DNA of 16,022 bases. Origin: Gammaproteobacteria bacterium. GTDB lineage: Bacteria > Pseudomonadota > Gammaproteobacteria > Eutrophobiales > Eutrophobiaceae. The position numbers were made by a program, and so were the translations under genes. Of this stretch, positions 15,762 through 16,022 are shown one piece after another. The stretch covers positions 1 through 16,022 of the forward strand of contig JAAXHV010000097.1 of NCBI GenBank assembly GCA_012270695.1, in the 5' to 3' direction. The stretch's first letter is position 1. Every line of letters starts with the position of its first letter. The notes below the pieces were generated by a model that saw nothing but the letters and a program-made list of their open reading frames with translations, did not search any database and was not told the DNA's origin.

Positions 15762-15786
15762 GCTGAAAACAGCGTAATTAGCTGTT
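15762..15786. promoter_or_regulatory. Candidate operator: overlapping inverted repeats in the divergent intergenic region
   Basis: AACAGC at 15768-15773 and GCTGTT at 15781-15786 form a six-base inverted repeat with a seven-base spacer. A second, overlapping inverted repeat is GCTG-AAAA-CAGC at 15762-15773. The three GCTG/CAGC half-sites sit just downstream of the predicted rightward transcription start, a usual place for a repressor site. No regulator gene is visible in the window, and the arms are short. Confidence 0.35.
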
Positions 15787-15839
15787 GTAACCGAGAATAA
15801 TTGCCGTGTTTTGCGCATGTTTATGGTTATTCGACTTCA

Positions 15840-16022
15840 ATGAATCGTAAAAACAAAAACGATGTAGTTGCGGGTGAATTTGAGTCCGCTCGCAGTGTCT
15901 CCGGCAGATCGACAACACTTCCACCGGTGGCTTATCGATCACCGGCGTTCTTTGAGCTGGAAGTAGAGCGAATTTTCACCAGGGAATGGTTTTGCATCGG
16001 TCATGTAGGCGACATTCCGGAA
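15840..16022 (+). CDS. Rieske oxygenase alpha subunit, N-terminal fragment (3' end outside window)
   Basis: The frame is open from ATG 15840 to the right edge, giving 61 residues. After a hydrophilic lead (about residues 1-25) the segment 'LPPVAYRSPAFFELEVERIFTREW' (split here for length: 'LPPVAYRSPAFF' then 'ELEVERIFTREW') and 'FCIGHVGDIPE' follows. It lines up with the pre-Rieske region of the oxygenase at 10645-11751 ('LPHSVYTSREL', 'FYREWICAGHVSEF'). The Rieske and iron-binding motifs would lie beyond the window, so whether it is intact cannot be seen. It is transcribed away from the degenerate paralogue, with 168 bases between starts, and may share its control region. No clear ribosome binding site precedes the ATG. 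Confidence 0.75.
   Translation, partial: MNRKNKNDVVAGEFESARSVSGRSTTLPPVAYRSPAFFELEVERIFTREWFCIGHVGDIPE

Overview
The window looks like a catabolic gene cluster from a Gram-negative bacterium. A marine gammaproteobacterium is my best guess, based on the TonB-dependent receptor type (an LEEIIVTATRR-like TonB box), the moderate GC content and the mix of Rieske oxygenases, Tat flavoproteins and sulfotransferase. That placement is inference only. Coding density is very high: no gene-free stretch reaches 300 bases, and I see no tRNA, rRNA, insertion sequence or CRISPR array.

Layout. Positions 1-3700 carry three plus-strand genes: the C-terminal part of a metallo-beta-lactamase-fold hydrolase, an M20-family carbamoylase/allantoate-amidohydrolase-like enzyme, and a Tat-signal flavoprotein of the spermidine-dehydrogenase-like type. 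They converge on a long minus-strand block (15671 down to 3802). In transcription order this block holds: a Rieske-oxygenase-like protein with a broken Rieske motif, a TonB-dependent receptor, an intact Rieske oxygenase alpha subunit, an SDR dehydrogenase, an isochorismatase-fold hydrolase, a TPR-sulfotransferase, a truncated EutA/maleate-isomerase-like protein, a cytochrome c lipoprotein, a Tat flavin amine oxidase and a metal-site-less M24 (creatinase/ectoine-hydrolase-like) protein. Gaps are 3-99 bases and several neighbours overlap by 4, 4 and 14 bases, so much of this block is probably co-transcribed. A third Rieske oxygenase starts divergently at 15840 and runs off the right edge.

How they may work together (inference). 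The receptor would import a compound across the outer membrane. A Tat-exported flavoprotein would pass electrons to the adjacent cytochrome c lipoprotein in the periplasm. Rieske oxygenase, SDR and C-N hydrolases (M20, isochorismatase fold, M24) would then dismantle the molecule. The recurring theme is cleavage or oxidation at C-N bonds: betaine/carnitine-type Rieske, amine oxidases, carbamoylase, creatinase/ectoine hydrolase. The substrate is therefore probably an N-methylated, quaternary, ureido, guanidino or cyclic-amidine compound. The sequence does not identify it.

The most striking observation is the Rieske-family protein at 14436-15671. It has lost two of the four Rieske cluster ligands and the acidic bridging residue, yet keeps the two His and one Asp of the mononuclear iron site. 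No ferredoxin or reductase for the oxygenases is visible in the window.
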